A stretch of DNA of 64,000 bases from UBA6109 sp035366835 (GTDB lineage: Bacteria > Desulfobacterota > Syntrophia > Syntrophales > UBA6109), in contig DAOSIS010000011.1 of NCBI GenBank assembly GCA_035366835.1, forward strand, positions 42,400 to 106,399. The letters are read 5' to 3'. The position numbers and the translations under genes were made by a program. This document shows positions 48,727 to 57,885 of the stretch, one piece after another (position 1 is the first letter of the stretch; the number at the start of each line of letters is the position of its first letter). Below the pieces are notes generated by a model. It searched no databases and was not told the origin of the DNA. It was given only the letters and a program-made list of their open reading frames with translations.

Positions 48727-50580
48727 CTAATCGGAACTGGGGGTGTATTCGGGAACGATCTCGGCAAGCATCTTCTTGATCGCCGGGGCATCGGCCCGAT
48801 GCGCCGCGTCAACGAGTTCCCGGATGCCGGCGTCGAGTCTGTCCGCGTCGCAGCTCCGGCCGCGGATGACGCGGATCTTCTCGTGAGCGGTCGACGCGAT
48901 TCCCTCCCCTTCCGTAATGAGCTCCTCGTACAGCTTCTCGCCGGGACGCAGGCCGATGTACCGGATGGGGATCTCCTTGTCCGGTTCGAAGCCGTTCAGC
49001 CGGATCATGTCGCGCGCCATATCGGCTATGCGGACGGGCTTCCCCATGTCGAGGATGAAGATCTCACCGCCCTCCCCCATGGCTCCGGCCTGGAGAATGA
49101 GCTGCGCCGCCTCGGGAATGGTCATGAAGTACCTCGTCACCTCCGGATGGGTGACGGTTACGGGACCTCCCTGAGCGATCTGCTGCTGAAAGATCGGGAC
49201 GACCGAGCCGGAGCTGCCGAGAACGTTGCCGAAACGGACCGCCATGAAACGAGTGGCCGTCCTGCCGTTCAGGCACTCGATCATCATTTCGGCGACCCGC
49301 TTGGTCGTCCCCATGACGCTGGTGGGGCGGACCGCCTTGTCCGTGGAGACGAGGACGAAACGCTCGGCCTTCGCCTCCACTGCGGAGTCGATGACATTTC
49401 TCGTCCCGGCCACGTTGTTGCGGACAGCCTCATGGGGATGTTCTTCCTGTATGGGAACGTGCTTGTAGGCCGCCGCATGGAACACGACCTCCGGCCGGAA
49501 ATCGGCAAAAACCCGGCAAACCGCCGAGCGGTCCCGTATGTCGGCGAGATATCCCTTGACGGGAATCCAGGCGAAATACCGGCGGCACTCGCTCTCCACG
49601 CTGAACAGATTGAACTCGCTGAATTCCAGGACGCCGAGTTTTGCCGGCCTGTAGCGGCGGATCTGTCTGACCAGTTCGCTGCCGATGGATCCTCCCGCAC
49701 CGGTCACCAGGATCCGCCGGCCTTCCAGGTAACTGCGGATGGCATCCTGGTTCAAGCGGACTTCCTCCCGTCCCAGGACATCCTCGATCGTCACTTCACG
49801 GATCGCCTTGACGGACAGCTTCCCGTCGATCAGTTCGCCGATGCCCGGCATGGTCCGGTAGCGCCTGCCGGTGCGCTCGCAGGCGGCGACGATGCGCCGC
49901 ATCTGTTCGGCCCTTGCCGAAGGCTTTGCAATCAGGATTTCGTCGAACGGCTCGGGGAGGTGATCGATATCGTCGACAATGCCAAGCACCGGCACGCCGT
50001 GGATCATTTTCCCCTGTTTGTCCTCGTCATCATCCAGGAAGCCGATCGGCCTCATCCTGACGTTCGGGTTCTCCTGAAGCTCCCGGATCGCCTTTTCTCC
50101 CGCATCACCGGCCCCGATGATCAGGAGATGACGGCTGGCCGGGGTCTTCTGCCGCAACTTCCAGAACGAAGAGATGTTGTTGGCCAGGATCAGCCGCACC
50201 GCGATTCTCGCCCCGCTGATGAAGAGCAGCGTCAGCACCCAGTCGATGGCGAAGACGGAGCGGGGAAAACCCTCGAAACGGAAAAGGAACAGAACCGTCA
50301 GGACGATGACGATCGAAGAGAGGCTGGAAGCCTTGACGACATTCTTCAGATCCTGCACGCTCGTGTAGCGCCACATGCCGCGGTAGAGGTTGAAAGCATA
50401 GAAGACGATCAGCTTGAACGGCAGGATCCAGGGAAGCGTCCGGCGGATGCCGTCCCAGGCCTCATAAGGTATGCTTATTTCATAGCGCAGCAGGTAGGAC
50501 AAGAGGTACGACGACGACACCATGACGGCGTCGATCAGAAGCATGTAATAGAAGTTCGGGTTACGCAGCAGATTCTTCAT
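48727..50580 (-). CDS. WbpM/CapD-type UDP-GlcNAc 4,6-dehydratase
   Basis: 617 residues. Four N-terminal membrane helices (about residues 10-130), a first Rossmann-like domain (LLIIGAGDAGEKAIRELQEN), then the SDR domain with ILVTGAGGSIGSELVRQIRR, HAAAYKHVPIQEEHP, STDKAVRPTSVMGTTKR and VRFGNVLGSSGSVVP. WbpM converts UDP-GlcNAc to the 4-keto-6-deoxy intermediate used for QuiNAc or FucNAc-type sugars. Start overlaps the stop of the upstream aminotransferase gene. Confidence 0.93.
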   Translation of the reverse strand: MKNLLRNPNFYYMLLIDAVMVSSSYLLSYLLRYEISIPYEAWDGIRRTLPWILPFKLIVFYAFNLYRGMWRYTSVQDLKNVVKASSLSSIVIVLTVLFLFRFEGFPRSVFAIDWVLTLLFISGARIAVRLILANNISSFWKLRQKTPASRHLLIIGAGDAGEKAIRELQENPNVRMRPIGFLDDDEDKQGKMIHGVPVLGIVDDIDHLPEPFDEILIAKPSARAEQMRRIVAACERTGRRYRTMPGIGELIDGKLSVKAIREVTIEDVLGREEVRLNQDAIRSYLEGRRILVTGAGGSIGSELVRQIRRYRPAKLGVLEFSEFNLFSVESECRRYFAWIPVKGYLADIRDRSAVCRVFADFRPEVVFHAAAYKHVPIQEEHPHEAVRNNVAGTRNVIDSAVEAKAERFVLVSTDKAVRPTSVMGTTKRVAEMMIECLNGRTATRFMAVRFGNVLGSSGSVVPIFQQQIAQGGPVTVTHPEVTRYFMTIPEAAQLILQAGAMGEGGEIFILDMGKPVRIADMARDMIRLNGFEPDKEIPIRYIGLRPGEKLYEELITEGEGIASTAHEKIRVIRGRSCDADRLDAGIRELVDAAHRADAPAIKKMLAEIVPEYTPSSD

Positions 50581-51737
50581 CGTACGGTCAACCGTCGCAG
50601 GCGGTCGCAGGCTTCATCCAGTTCCCGGTCGTTTTTCGCAAAGCAGAAGCGGGCAAGCGACGACCCGCCGGCGGCGTAGAATGCCTCGCCGGGGACGGCG
50701 GCAACGCCGGTTTCCTGCAGAAGGTACATCACACGCTCCTTGCCGCCCCGGCCGGGGAGCGCCGAGATGTCGGCCAGGACGTAATAGGCGCCCTGCGGCA
50801 CGTGAGGCCGGAGGTTCGCATCGGCCAATGCCGTACAGATCCTATCACGTTTCGAACGGAATGCCAGTGCGAGCTCGCGATAATACCCTTCGTCAAGCTG
50901 AATGACGCCCTTTGCCGACGCCATCTGCAACGGCGACGGCGCGCAGACGTATACGAGGTCGTTGAAATAGCCGATCGTGCGCGCCCAGCGCGCATCGCAG
51001 ATGCAGTAGCCGATCCGCCACCCCGTAATGCTGAAGGTCTTCGAAAGGCCGGAGATCGTAATGGTCCGCTCCCTCATCCCGTCAAGCGTTGCCGGAGGAA
51101 CGTGAGTGCTCCCGTCGTAGATGAAGTGCTCATAGATCTCGTCGGTGAAGACAAAGAGGTCGTGCTTCGCAGCCAGGTCCGCCACGGTCTCCAGTTCCTC
51201 CCGCGAAAAGACCTTCCCGGAAGGATTGGCCGGCGTGTTGACCATGACCGCCCTCGTCTTCGCCGTCACGGCACGCTCCAGATCCTCCCCGCTGAACGTC
51301 CAGGTCCCGTTTTTCACGCGCACGAAAACCGGCACGGCTTCCGTCGCAATCAGCGTGCTGACATGGTAACCGTAATAGGGTTCGAACAGGATGACCTCGT
51401 CGCCGGGATTCAGCAAGGCGAGGCAGGCGCAATAGAAAGCCCCCGTGGCACCGGCGCTCACGACGATCTCCGATTCCGGATCCGTTGCGAGCCCGTAGAA
51501 CCGCCGGTACTTCAGGGAAATGGCGTCGCGCAACTCGGCCAGACCGTCGTAGCGGGTGTAGGTATTGTAGCCGTCTTCGACGGCCTGGCATGCCGCCCGG
51601 CGGACGATCTCCGGCACTTCCGTGTCGCAGACCCCCTGCGACAGATTGATGCCGCCGACCCGGGCGCACTCGATGGACATGTTGCGGATCTCGGACTGGG
51701 TTACCCAGCTTTCACGGACGCTGACGCTGCGCGGCAT
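50577..51737 (-). CDS. Class I/II PLP aminotransferase
   Basis: 386 residues. GINLSQGVCDTEVPEIVRRA near the start, SAGATGAFYCACLALLNPGD, MVNTPANPSGKVFSREELE and the PLP lysine in TISGLSKTFSITGWRIGY. This is the aspartate/aromatic aminotransferase (fold I) family, not a sugar aminotransferase. Within the O-antigen cluster it might supply or modify an amino acid, or be an unrelated insertion; no substrate can be read. Confidence 0.85.
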   Translation of the reverse strand: MPRSVSVRESWVTQSEIRNMSIECARVGGINLSQGVCDTEVPEIVRRAACQAVEDGYNTYTRYDGLAELRDAISLKYRRFYGLATDPESEIVVSAGATGAFYCACLALLNPGDEVILFEPYYGYHVSTLIATEAVPVFVRVKNGTWTFSGEDLERAVTAKTRAVMVNTPANPSGKVFSREELETVADLAAKHDLFVFTDEIYEHFIYDGSTHVPPATLDGMRERTITISGLSKTFSITGWRIGYCICDARWARTIGYFNDLVYVCAPSPLQMASAKGVIQLDEGYYRELALAFRSKRDRICTALADANLRPHVPQGAYYVLADISALPGRGGKERVMYLLQETGVAAVPGEAFYAAGGSSLARFCFAKNDRELDEACDRLRRLTVR

Positions 51738-51780
51738 AGGATTTCCTTCTTCTCTCGTTGCTCCGGGCGGTGTGACCGCC

Positions 51781-52347
51781 TCAATGGGCGACTCCTTCCC
51801 GCCGCAGGACTTTGATCACGGTCATCACCAGAATCTTCATGTCGAAGAGCAGCGATCGGTGGTCGAGATAATACCGATCCAGTTCCACCTTGGCGGGAAT
51901 ATTCAATTCGTCCCTGCCGTTGATTTGAGCCCACCCCGTAACGCCCGGCATCAACCGATGCACACCCTTGGCGGTGCGGAGGGTGATCAGGTCGTCCTGA
52001 TTGTACAGCGCCGGCCGCGGCCCCACAAAGCTCATATCGCCTTTCAGGATGCTCCACAGCTGCGGCAGCTCATCCAGGCTGTACCTGCGCAGGAACGATC
52101 CGACCGGCGTGATGTAGCGCCCGGCGTCGAGCAACAGATGTGTGGCGACTACCGGTGTATCGATGCGCATGGTGCGGAATTTCGGCATTTGAAAGGTCCG
52201 GTTATCGATCCCGACTCTCGCCGAGCAATACAGCACCGGCCCTTTGGAAGTGCTCTTGATGAGCAGTGCGATGAACAGCATCGGCAGGGAAAAAAAAATG
52301 AGCGCGGCCGCCGCCGCGGCCACATCGAACAGGCGCTTACGCTTCAT
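51781..52347 (-). CDS. Initiating sugar-phosphate transferase (PglC-like)
   Basis: 188 residues. One membrane-embedded helix after MKRKRLFDVAAAAAALIFFS, then KFRTMR, the catalytic Asp-Glu in RRYSLDELPQLWSILKG and SFVGPRPALYNQDDL, and VTGWAQINGRDEL. Small monotopic phosphoglycosyl transferase that moves a sugar phosphate (probably QuiNAc- or FucNAc-type) from UDP onto undecaprenyl phosphate, starting the repeat unit. ATGA overlap with the reductase gene upstream in transcription. Confidence 0.93.
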   Translation of the reverse strand: MKRKRLFDVAAAAAALIFFSLPMLFIALLIKSTSKGPVLYCSARVGIDNRTFQMPKFRTMRIDTPVVATHLLLDAGRYITPVGSFLRRYSLDELPQLWSILKGDMSFVGPRPALYNQDDLITLRTAKGVHRLMPGVTGWAQINGRDELNIPAKVELDRYYLDHRSLLFDMKILVMTVIKVLRREGVAH

Positions 52348-53348
52348 AGGGAACCCGCGCTTCTCATTTCCCGGATCGTTTCCGCCCAACCCGTCGTCAA
52401 GTCGAACCGGGGCCGGAAGCCGAGTTTGCGCTGGATGCGCCCGCCATCCACGGCGATATCCTCCGTGTACTTGTCTATCGTGCTCCGTGTGACCGGCGAC
52501 CGGAAGCCGCAGAACCTCGCCGCGTCTTCCAGGAGCCCCGCCGTCCGACGCACCGGCGAAACCGGCAGCGCCAGGCGCGGCTCTCTTCTGCCCAGAGCGG
52601 CACAGATTGTACGCACGATCTCACTCATCTCGTGAAAGGACCCGTCCGTGACATTGAAGACGTTCCCCGCCGCGTCATCATGGAAGGCGGCCAGGACGGC
52701 CGCCCGTGCGACATCCTTGTCGTAGACCAGCGTGCGCCGATTGGATCCGTCTCCAACGGGAAGGAAGCGACCTCCGGCGAGAGACCTCACGAGACGCTGG
52801 TAGTTTCCCTTGATCCGCGACCCGTAGACTGCAGCGAGACGAAGCACCGTACCGATATTCCGGCCGTCCGCACCCTTGGCGCCCAGGACGATCTGCTCCG
52901 CCGCAAGCTTTGTCCGGGCATAGAAAGTGTCCGGATAAGGCGGCGTTTCTTCGGTGACAATCCGACCGCCGGACGATCCGTAGACAGCGATCGTGCTGAA
53001 AAGAACGATGCGTTTTGCACCGGCCCGAACCGCCGCAGCGACCACCGTCGATGTTCCCCCGACATTGATCCGCTCGTATTTCTCCCGCAGCGCAGGCAAC
53101 GGATTCACGATATGGAGAAGAGCGGCCAGATGGACAACCGCATCGACGCCTTCCATTGCCGCCTGCACGGCCGACGGGTCCGTAACATCACCGCTGCGCG
53201 CGTCGATATCTGCCGACCATGCGCCCATGGGCGCATGGTCGAGGGACAGGGTGCGGATCGCGTATCCTTCATCGTGGAAAGCCCCGACGACCAGCGGTCC
53301 CACGGCGCCGGTTGCGCCGGTGATCAGTACGAGAGGGCGTGCCGTCAT
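52344..53348 (-). CDS. NAD-dependent epimerase/reductase (WbpV-like)
   Basis: 334 residues, SDR family: LVLITGATGAVGPLVVGAFH, VVHLAALLHIVNP, STIAVYGSSGGRIVTEE and the catalytic YARTKLAAEQIV. By position beside a PglC-like transferase and WbpM it may be the 4-keto reductase that makes UDP-QuiNAc (WbpV/WreQ role); this is inference. Start is one base after the upstream gene; the 28-codon longer frame is not supported. Confidence 0.85.
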   Translation of the reverse strand: MTARPLVLITGATGAVGPLVVGAFHDEGYAIRTLSLDHAPMGAWSADIDARSGDVTDPSAVQAAMEGVDAVVHLAALLHIVNPLPALREKYERINVGGTSTVVAAAVRAGAKRIVLFSTIAVYGSSGGRIVTEETPPYPDTFYARTKLAAEQIVLGAKGADGRNIGTVLRLAAVYGSRIKGNYQRLVRSLAGGRFLPVGDGSNRRTLVYDKDVARAAVLAAFHDDAAGNVFNVTDGSFHEMSEIVRTICAALGRREPRLALPVSPVRRTAGLLEDAARFCGFRSPVTRSTIDKYTEDIAVDGGRIQRKLGFRPRFDLTTGWAETIREMRSAGSL

Positions 53349-53349
53349 T

Positions 53350-54543
53350 TCAATTCCGCTTCTCAAAATGCGCAAGGATCCGGTCCGCCGCCCTTGTGAC
53401 GGAAAAGGTGTTCTCCAGGAGGGAGCGCGCATTTTTTCCCAGCCGCTGACGCAATTCCCTGTCCGCCGCTAATCTTCTCGCGTGAGCGGCAAGCACCTCA
53501 TCGTCGCCGTTGATGCAGACCAGACCGGCCTCATGGTCTTCCAGCAGCGTCTTCAGGTCGTTCCCCGGATTGACGCTGGCGAGCATGGGCATGGAGTGAT
53601 ACATGTATCCGAGCATTTTGCCTGGAAAATTCTGGGTTCTCAATCCGCGGTCCAGGGAAATGAGGCCTACGTCGCATTCGGCAAGCAGGGCCAGATATTC
53701 TCTCTGTCCCACGGCATCGTGGATGGCAATATTGGTCAAGCCGTTCGACGCAATAACCTCCCTCAATCTGGGAACTTCACTGCCGCTGCCCACCAGCAGA
53801 AAATAGGCGGACGATTCGTTGCGGAGCGCGCCGGCGAGACGGACGATGTTGTCGACGTCCTGGGCGACGCCGATGTTGCCGCCGTAGAAGAAGATCACTT
53901 TACCGTCCAGCCCCAGGCGCTGCCGGTTTCCGCCCGGCCGGATGTCTTCCTCGAGGGCGGTCCAGTTGTACAGGACTTCCAGACGGTATTTCCTGTCGAG
54001 TCTTCTCGTTTCGAAATGCCGGAGATTGGCCGGCGACTGGACTCCGATGATGTCGGCCGCTTCGTAATTCTGACGTTCCTTGAACTTGAAATAGGCGTAA
54101 GCGAGTCCGCGCCTCAGCACGCCGGCGTCGACCGCCCATTGCGGAAAGATGTCCCGCAGAACCAGATAGGAGGGACAGGCGAAACGGGCTTTCAATCTCG
54201 CCACGAGCGATCCAAAGAAGATCGTGGGAGAGTAATAGACGATCAAGTCAAAGGAACGATTCTCAAAAAAACGGCGCCCCTTTTCCCAGATGGTCCGCGA
54301 CAGCATGGCTTCATTGAGGCCGCGCGTCAGTCTTGATGCCGTCTTGATCTTGCCCGTCCGCACCCGCAGCACCTGAATCCCCTCTTCCCAGGTCAGCTCG
54401 GTGTCTTCCGGGATGCTGTCGTCCGGGGCAACGACTGCCGGTTCATGGCCGCGTTTCCTGAATTCCAGCGCCAGGTCGTGAATGAGCTTCGCGCTCGACA
54501 TCGTGCTGGGGAGGTAATAGACGACGAGAAGCAGGATGCGCAT
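53350..54543 (-). CDS. Glycosyltransferase family 4, WbuB-like
   Basis: 397 residues. MRILLLVVYYLPSTMSSAKL at the start, YLVLRDIFPQWAVDAGVLRR in the middle (typical of WbuB), and FYGGNIGVAQDVDNIVRLA with LISLDRGLRTQNFPGKMLGY for the GT4 donor domain. WbuB adds L-FucNAc to the lipid-linked sugar in E. coli O26-type clusters, and here it follows the UDP-L-FucNAc genes, so the same role is likely. Confidence 0.88.
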   Translation of the reverse strand: MRILLLVVYYLPSTMSSAKLIHDLALEFRKRGHEPAVVAPDDSIPEDTELTWEEGIQVLRVRTGKIKTASRLTRGLNEAMLSRTIWEKGRRFFENRSFDLIVYYSPTIFFGSLVARLKARFACPSYLVLRDIFPQWAVDAGVLRRGLAYAYFKFKERQNYEAADIIGVQSPANLRHFETRRLDRKYRLEVLYNWTALEEDIRPGGNRQRLGLDGKVIFFYGGNIGVAQDVDNIVRLAGALRNESSAYFLLVGSGSEVPRLREVIASNGLTNIAIHDAVGQREYLALLAECDVGLISLDRGLRTQNFPGKMLGYMYHSMPMLASVNPGNDLKTLLEDHEAGLVCINGDDEVLAAHARRLAADRELRQRLGKNARSLLENTFSVTRAADRILAHFEKRN

Positions 54544-54556
54544 TGAGGGGGATCTG

Positions 54557-55720
54557 TTACGATTCGGACCGGGCGAGATCTGTACGGTCGGACGGTTTGA
54601 ACCAAACCGTTCTGTTCACGTAATCGGTGTAACTGAGAATGATGCGGACGACTTTCTTCGAGACGTTCTGGACGGCGTAGTCCGGCGCGATATCGAACGG
54701 CCGGGCTGTCTCCGCGTAGTGGCCCATGGCGACATCCACGGCCTCCAGAACCCTGCCGGGCTTCAAACCGCACAAGATCAGTGTTCCCACGTCCATGCCT
54801 TCCGGCCTTTCATGGGCCTGGCGGACCGTGACAGCGGGAAACCCCAGGATGGAGGATTCTTCGGTGATCGTACCGCTGTCAGAGACGACGCAACAGGCAT
54901 TCATCTGCAGTTTCACATAATCGAGAAAGCCCAGAGGTTTCAGAAACCGGACGCGCTGATCCACTTCCCCCGTGCCGTTCTGTTCCATGCGTTTTCTCGT
55001 TCGGGGATGCGTGGTGACGATCAGAGGCACGGAGAATCTTTCCGCCATGGCCTTCAGGGATGCCACGAGATCGGAAAAATTCTCGTCGCTGTCGATATTC
55101 TCTTCGCGGTGCGCACTGATCACGAAATAGCGGCCCGGCTCCAGGGCCAGTTTCCCCAGAACTCCGGATGCGTCGATACCCGGCCTGTAGAAGTCGAGTA
55201 CTTCCTTCATTGGGGATCCGGTCTTGATGACCGTTTCCGGCTTGAGACCCTCCGCGAGGAGATAACGGCGTGCATGCTCCGTATAGGGCATGTTGATGTC
55301 GCTGATATGGTCGATAATCTTGCGGTTGATTTCCTCCGGCACCCGTTGATCGAAGCAGCGGTTCCCGGCTTCCATATGAAAGACGGGGATCTTGCGGCGC
55401 TTCGCGGCAATGGCGGACAGGCAACTGTTCGTATCTCCGAGCAGCAGAAATGCGTCCGGGTTGACTTTCGTCAGCAGATCGTCCGTCCGGGCAATGACAT
55501 TGCCCACGGTATGCATCGCGTTTTCGCCAACGGCGTCCAGAAAAAAATCCGGCCTCCTGATGTCCAGATCCCGGAAGAAGATCTCATTCAGCTCGAAATC
55601 GTAATTCTGCCCGGTATGAACCAGAACGTGCGAGACATAACGGTCGAGTTCATGGATGACCCGGCTGAGTTTGATGATCTCTGGACGGGTACCGACAACG
55701 GTCATGACCTTCATTGTCAT
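54557..55720 (-). CDS. fnlC: UDP-N-acetyl sugar 2-epimerase (FnlC/WbjD-like)
   Basis: 387 residues. VMTVVGTRPEIIKLSRVIHE, LVHTGQNYDFELNEIFF, LGDTNSCLSAIAAKRRKIPV, FHMEAGNRCFDQRVPEEINR, ISAHREENIDSDENF and SDSGTITEESSILGFPAV: WecB family throughout. RCFDQRVPEE rather than the WecB form agrees with FnlC, the last step to UDP-L-FucNAc. Next to fnlB and fnlA. ATG at 55720; the longer frame overlaps fnlB. Confidence 0.92.
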   Translation of the reverse strand: MTMKVMTVVGTRPEIIKLSRVIHELDRYVSHVLVHTGQNYDFELNEIFFRDLDIRRPDFFLDAVGENAMHTVGNVIARTDDLLTKVNPDAFLLLGDTNSCLSAIAAKRRKIPVFHMEAGNRCFDQRVPEEINRKIIDHISDINMPYTEHARRYLLAEGLKPETVIKTGSPMKEVLDFYRPGIDASGVLGKLALEPGRYFVISAHREENIDSDENFSDLVASLKAMAERFSVPLIVTTHPRTRKRMEQNGTGEVDQRVRFLKPLGFLDYVKLQMNACCVVSDSGTITEESSILGFPAVTVRQAHERPEGMDVGTLILCGLKPGRVLEAVDVAMGHYAETARPFDIAPDYAVQNVSKKVVRIILSYTDYVNRTVWFKPSDRTDLARSES

Positions 55721-55733
55721 AGAGAGCCGCTCC

Positions 55734-56675
55734 TCATCTGCCGCGTTGCCCGCCCGTGGCGGTTGCGTCGGCCGCGATATCGCGATACTGCAGGTCCTTG
55801 TTCGCCTCGTAATCCCGGTACATCCCGTCAATGAGTTCCGCCCAGGATGGGGGTGAATACCCCGTCCGGGAGCGGAAGCGGTTCGAGTTCAGAGACCGGT
55901 CGACGACAAAATCCTCATAGGGCTCGATCTCGATCTGCTTCCCGTATCTCCCGGCGACCATCTTGAGGAGATCGTATTTCGATATCGGCGCGGACGATAC
56001 GTGATAGATGCCGCTGAGTTCCCGGTTGGGGAGGACATGGTCGCTGATGATTCTGGCGAGCTCAATCGTCGGGAATCCGCTGTAGATCGCGTTCTTGTAG
56101 CCTCTCACTTTTCCCGTCTGGCCCAGGAACCATTCGATCAATCCATATCGCCCCTTGAGCTCGTGGCCGATGATCGAAGTCCGCAGCGTCACGCAGTGGG
56201 AATAGCTGACTTCACCGAGCAACTTGGTCCTGCCGTACAGATCTTCGGCGCTGGGGACGTCGTCTTCGGTGTACATCCCCTTCTTTCCGTCAAAGACGCA
56301 ATCCGTGCTGATGTGGATCATGCGGGCCTTTGCGTTGCGACTGATCAGAGAAATGCGGTGGGGCAGTTGCGCATTGACGGTGATCGCCGTCAGTGGATCG
56401 CTCGCCATGGGCTGCTGCTTGATCATGCCGATGCAGTTGATCACAATGGCGGGCTGAATCGAGGCCAGGGCGCGGATCACCGTGTCGAAATTGTCCGCAT
56501 CGACGCTGTCCGGTCTGAACTTGGCGGCCAAAACCGGGGGGAAGAATCTGGCAATCAGGCCGAGGTTTCGCGCCGTGGCATATACGTCATAGTCGGCATT
56601 CCGGGACAGGTGCCTGAAGAGCACGTGTCCCAGCATCCCGGTACCACCCAGAATCAGGATTCTCGCACGCTCCAT
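55734..56675 (-). CDS. fnlB: UDP-4-keto sugar reductase (FnlB/WbjC-like, RmlD family)
   Basis: 313 residues. ILILGGTGMLGHVLFRHLSR, INCIGMIKQQPMASDPLTAI, HISTDCVFDGKKGMYTEDDV and YGRTKLLGEV: the RmlD/WbjC family. WbjC reduces the 4-keto intermediate made by FnlA in the UDP-L-FucNAc pathway. Lies 13 bases before fnlC. The ATG is the more plausible of two separated by six codons. Confidence 0.9.
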   Translation of the reverse strand: MERARILILGGTGMLGHVLFRHLSRNADYDVYATARNLGLIARFFPPVLAAKFRPDSVDADNFDTVIRALASIQPAIVINCIGMIKQQPMASDPLTAITVNAQLPHRISLISRNAKARMIHISTDCVFDGKKGMYTEDDVPSAEDLYGRTKLLGEVSYSHCVTLRTSIIGHELKGRYGLIEWFLGQTGKVRGYKNAIYSGFPTIELARIISDHVLPNRELSGIYHVSSAPISKYDLLKMVAGRYGKQIEIEPYEDFVVDRSLNSNRFRSRTGYSPPSWAELIDGMYRDYEANKDLQYRDIAADATATGGQRGR

Positions 56676-56776
56676 CGACGTCTTCCCTACCACGCCTCCG
56701 GCAGCGCCATCTGCTGTACTGCCGGATATAATCCAGCTACTTTTGTTCTGACTGTCATCAATACACCGAGGATATT

Positions 56777-57802
56777 CTACAAATTGATTTTTCCTGTCTC
56801 AAGAGCCTCTCGAACGAAATCAAGTCTGCCGAGCAAGTCAATAAGAGCATCTTCGTCAAGTTGTTCTGCATTATGTGAGCTGTAATCCTCCTGGCGGGAA
56901 ACCTCGGCCTGTCCCTGGGTGAAATAACAGGCATAGTTCAGATCACGCACATCAGCAGGTATGCGGTAATATTTCCCCATATCTTCCGATCTTGCCATTT
57001 CTTCGCGAGTCAATAGAGTCTCGTAAAGTTTTTCTCCATGCCTCGTTCCAATGATGTGAATGTCATTTTTCCTATTGAAGAGCCTCTTCAGTGCATTTGC
57101 CAGGGTCTCAATAGTCGCTGCCGGCGCCTTTTGAACAAAAATGTCACCCGGGCGCCCATTCTGAAATGCGTAGACGACCAGATTCAAAGCCTCTTCAATT
57201 GACATCATGAAGCGAGTCATCCGGAGATCGGTTACGGTAATGGGCATGCCGGAGAGGATTTGACTGATGAACAAAGGAATGACCGAACCACGGGACCCCA
57301 TGACATTGCCGTAGCGGGTTCCGCAGAATATCGTGCCAACGGATCCGTATGTCCGCGCCTTTGCGACCATCATCTTTTCCATCAACGCCTTTGACATGCC
57401 CATGGCGTTGATTGGATACACGGCTTTATCTGTGCTCAAGACCACCATGTTCCCCACGTCGCAGGCCAATGCCGCGTTCATTACATTCTCGGCGCCCAGC
57501 GTATTGGTTCTGATGGCTTCCAAAGGGAAAAATTCACAGGAGGGAACCTGTTTCAGCGCCGCTGCATTGAAAACCAAGTCGACACCTTGCATGGCAAGGA
57601 GAATACTGTCATAATCCCGAACATTGCCAAGATAGAATTTGACCTTCGAATTTTTCAAAGCGTTGCGCATCTCGTCCTGCTTCTTTTCATCGCGTGAAAA
57701 AATGCGGATCTCTTTGAGATCCGTTTCAAGAAACCTCTGTAAGGCTGCGTTGCCGAATGTCCCTGTTCCGCCGGTGATTAAGAGTATCTTATCTGCAAAC
57801 AT
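56777..57802 (-). CDS. fnlA: UDP-GlcNAc 4,6-dehydratase/5-epimerase (FnlA/WbjB-like)
   Basis: 341 residues. ILLITGGTGTFGNAALQRFL, IRIFSRDEKKQDEMRNAL, FNAAALKQVPSCEFFPLEAI, STDKAVYPINAMGMSKALME and RYGNVMGSRGSVIPLF are those of the soluble dehydratase family (FnlA/PseB/CapE). Position beside fnlB and fnlC points to FnlA. First committed step to UDP-L-FucNAc. Lower G+C than the lipid A genes; the region from here to the window end shares this. Confidence 0.93.
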   Translation of the reverse strand: MFADKILLITGGTGTFGNAALQRFLETDLKEIRIFSRDEKKQDEMRNALKNSKVKFYLGNVRDYDSILLAMQGVDLVFNAAALKQVPSCEFFPLEAIRTNTLGAENVMNAALACDVGNMVVLSTDKAVYPINAMGMSKALMEKMMVAKARTYGSVGTIFCGTRYGNVMGSRGSVIPLFISQILSGMPITVTDLRMTRFMMSIEEALNLVVYAFQNGRPGDIFVQKAPAATIETLANALKRLFNRKNDIHIIGTRHGEKLYETLLTREEMARSEDMGKYYRIPADVRDLNYACYFTQGQAEVSRQEDYSSHNAEQLDEDALIDLLGRLDFVREALETGKINL

Positions 57803-57885
57803 ATTGCTGTTCCCTCATGAAACTCTTCTCCCTCGTGCAGACAAATTTCGTTTGCCTCACAGGATCGCTCGACCTTTACCATGGT

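Noticed and set aside
48799..50679. 626-codon plus-strand frame
   Set aside because: Antisense of the WbpM-like gene, whose SDR and membrane motifs are intact.
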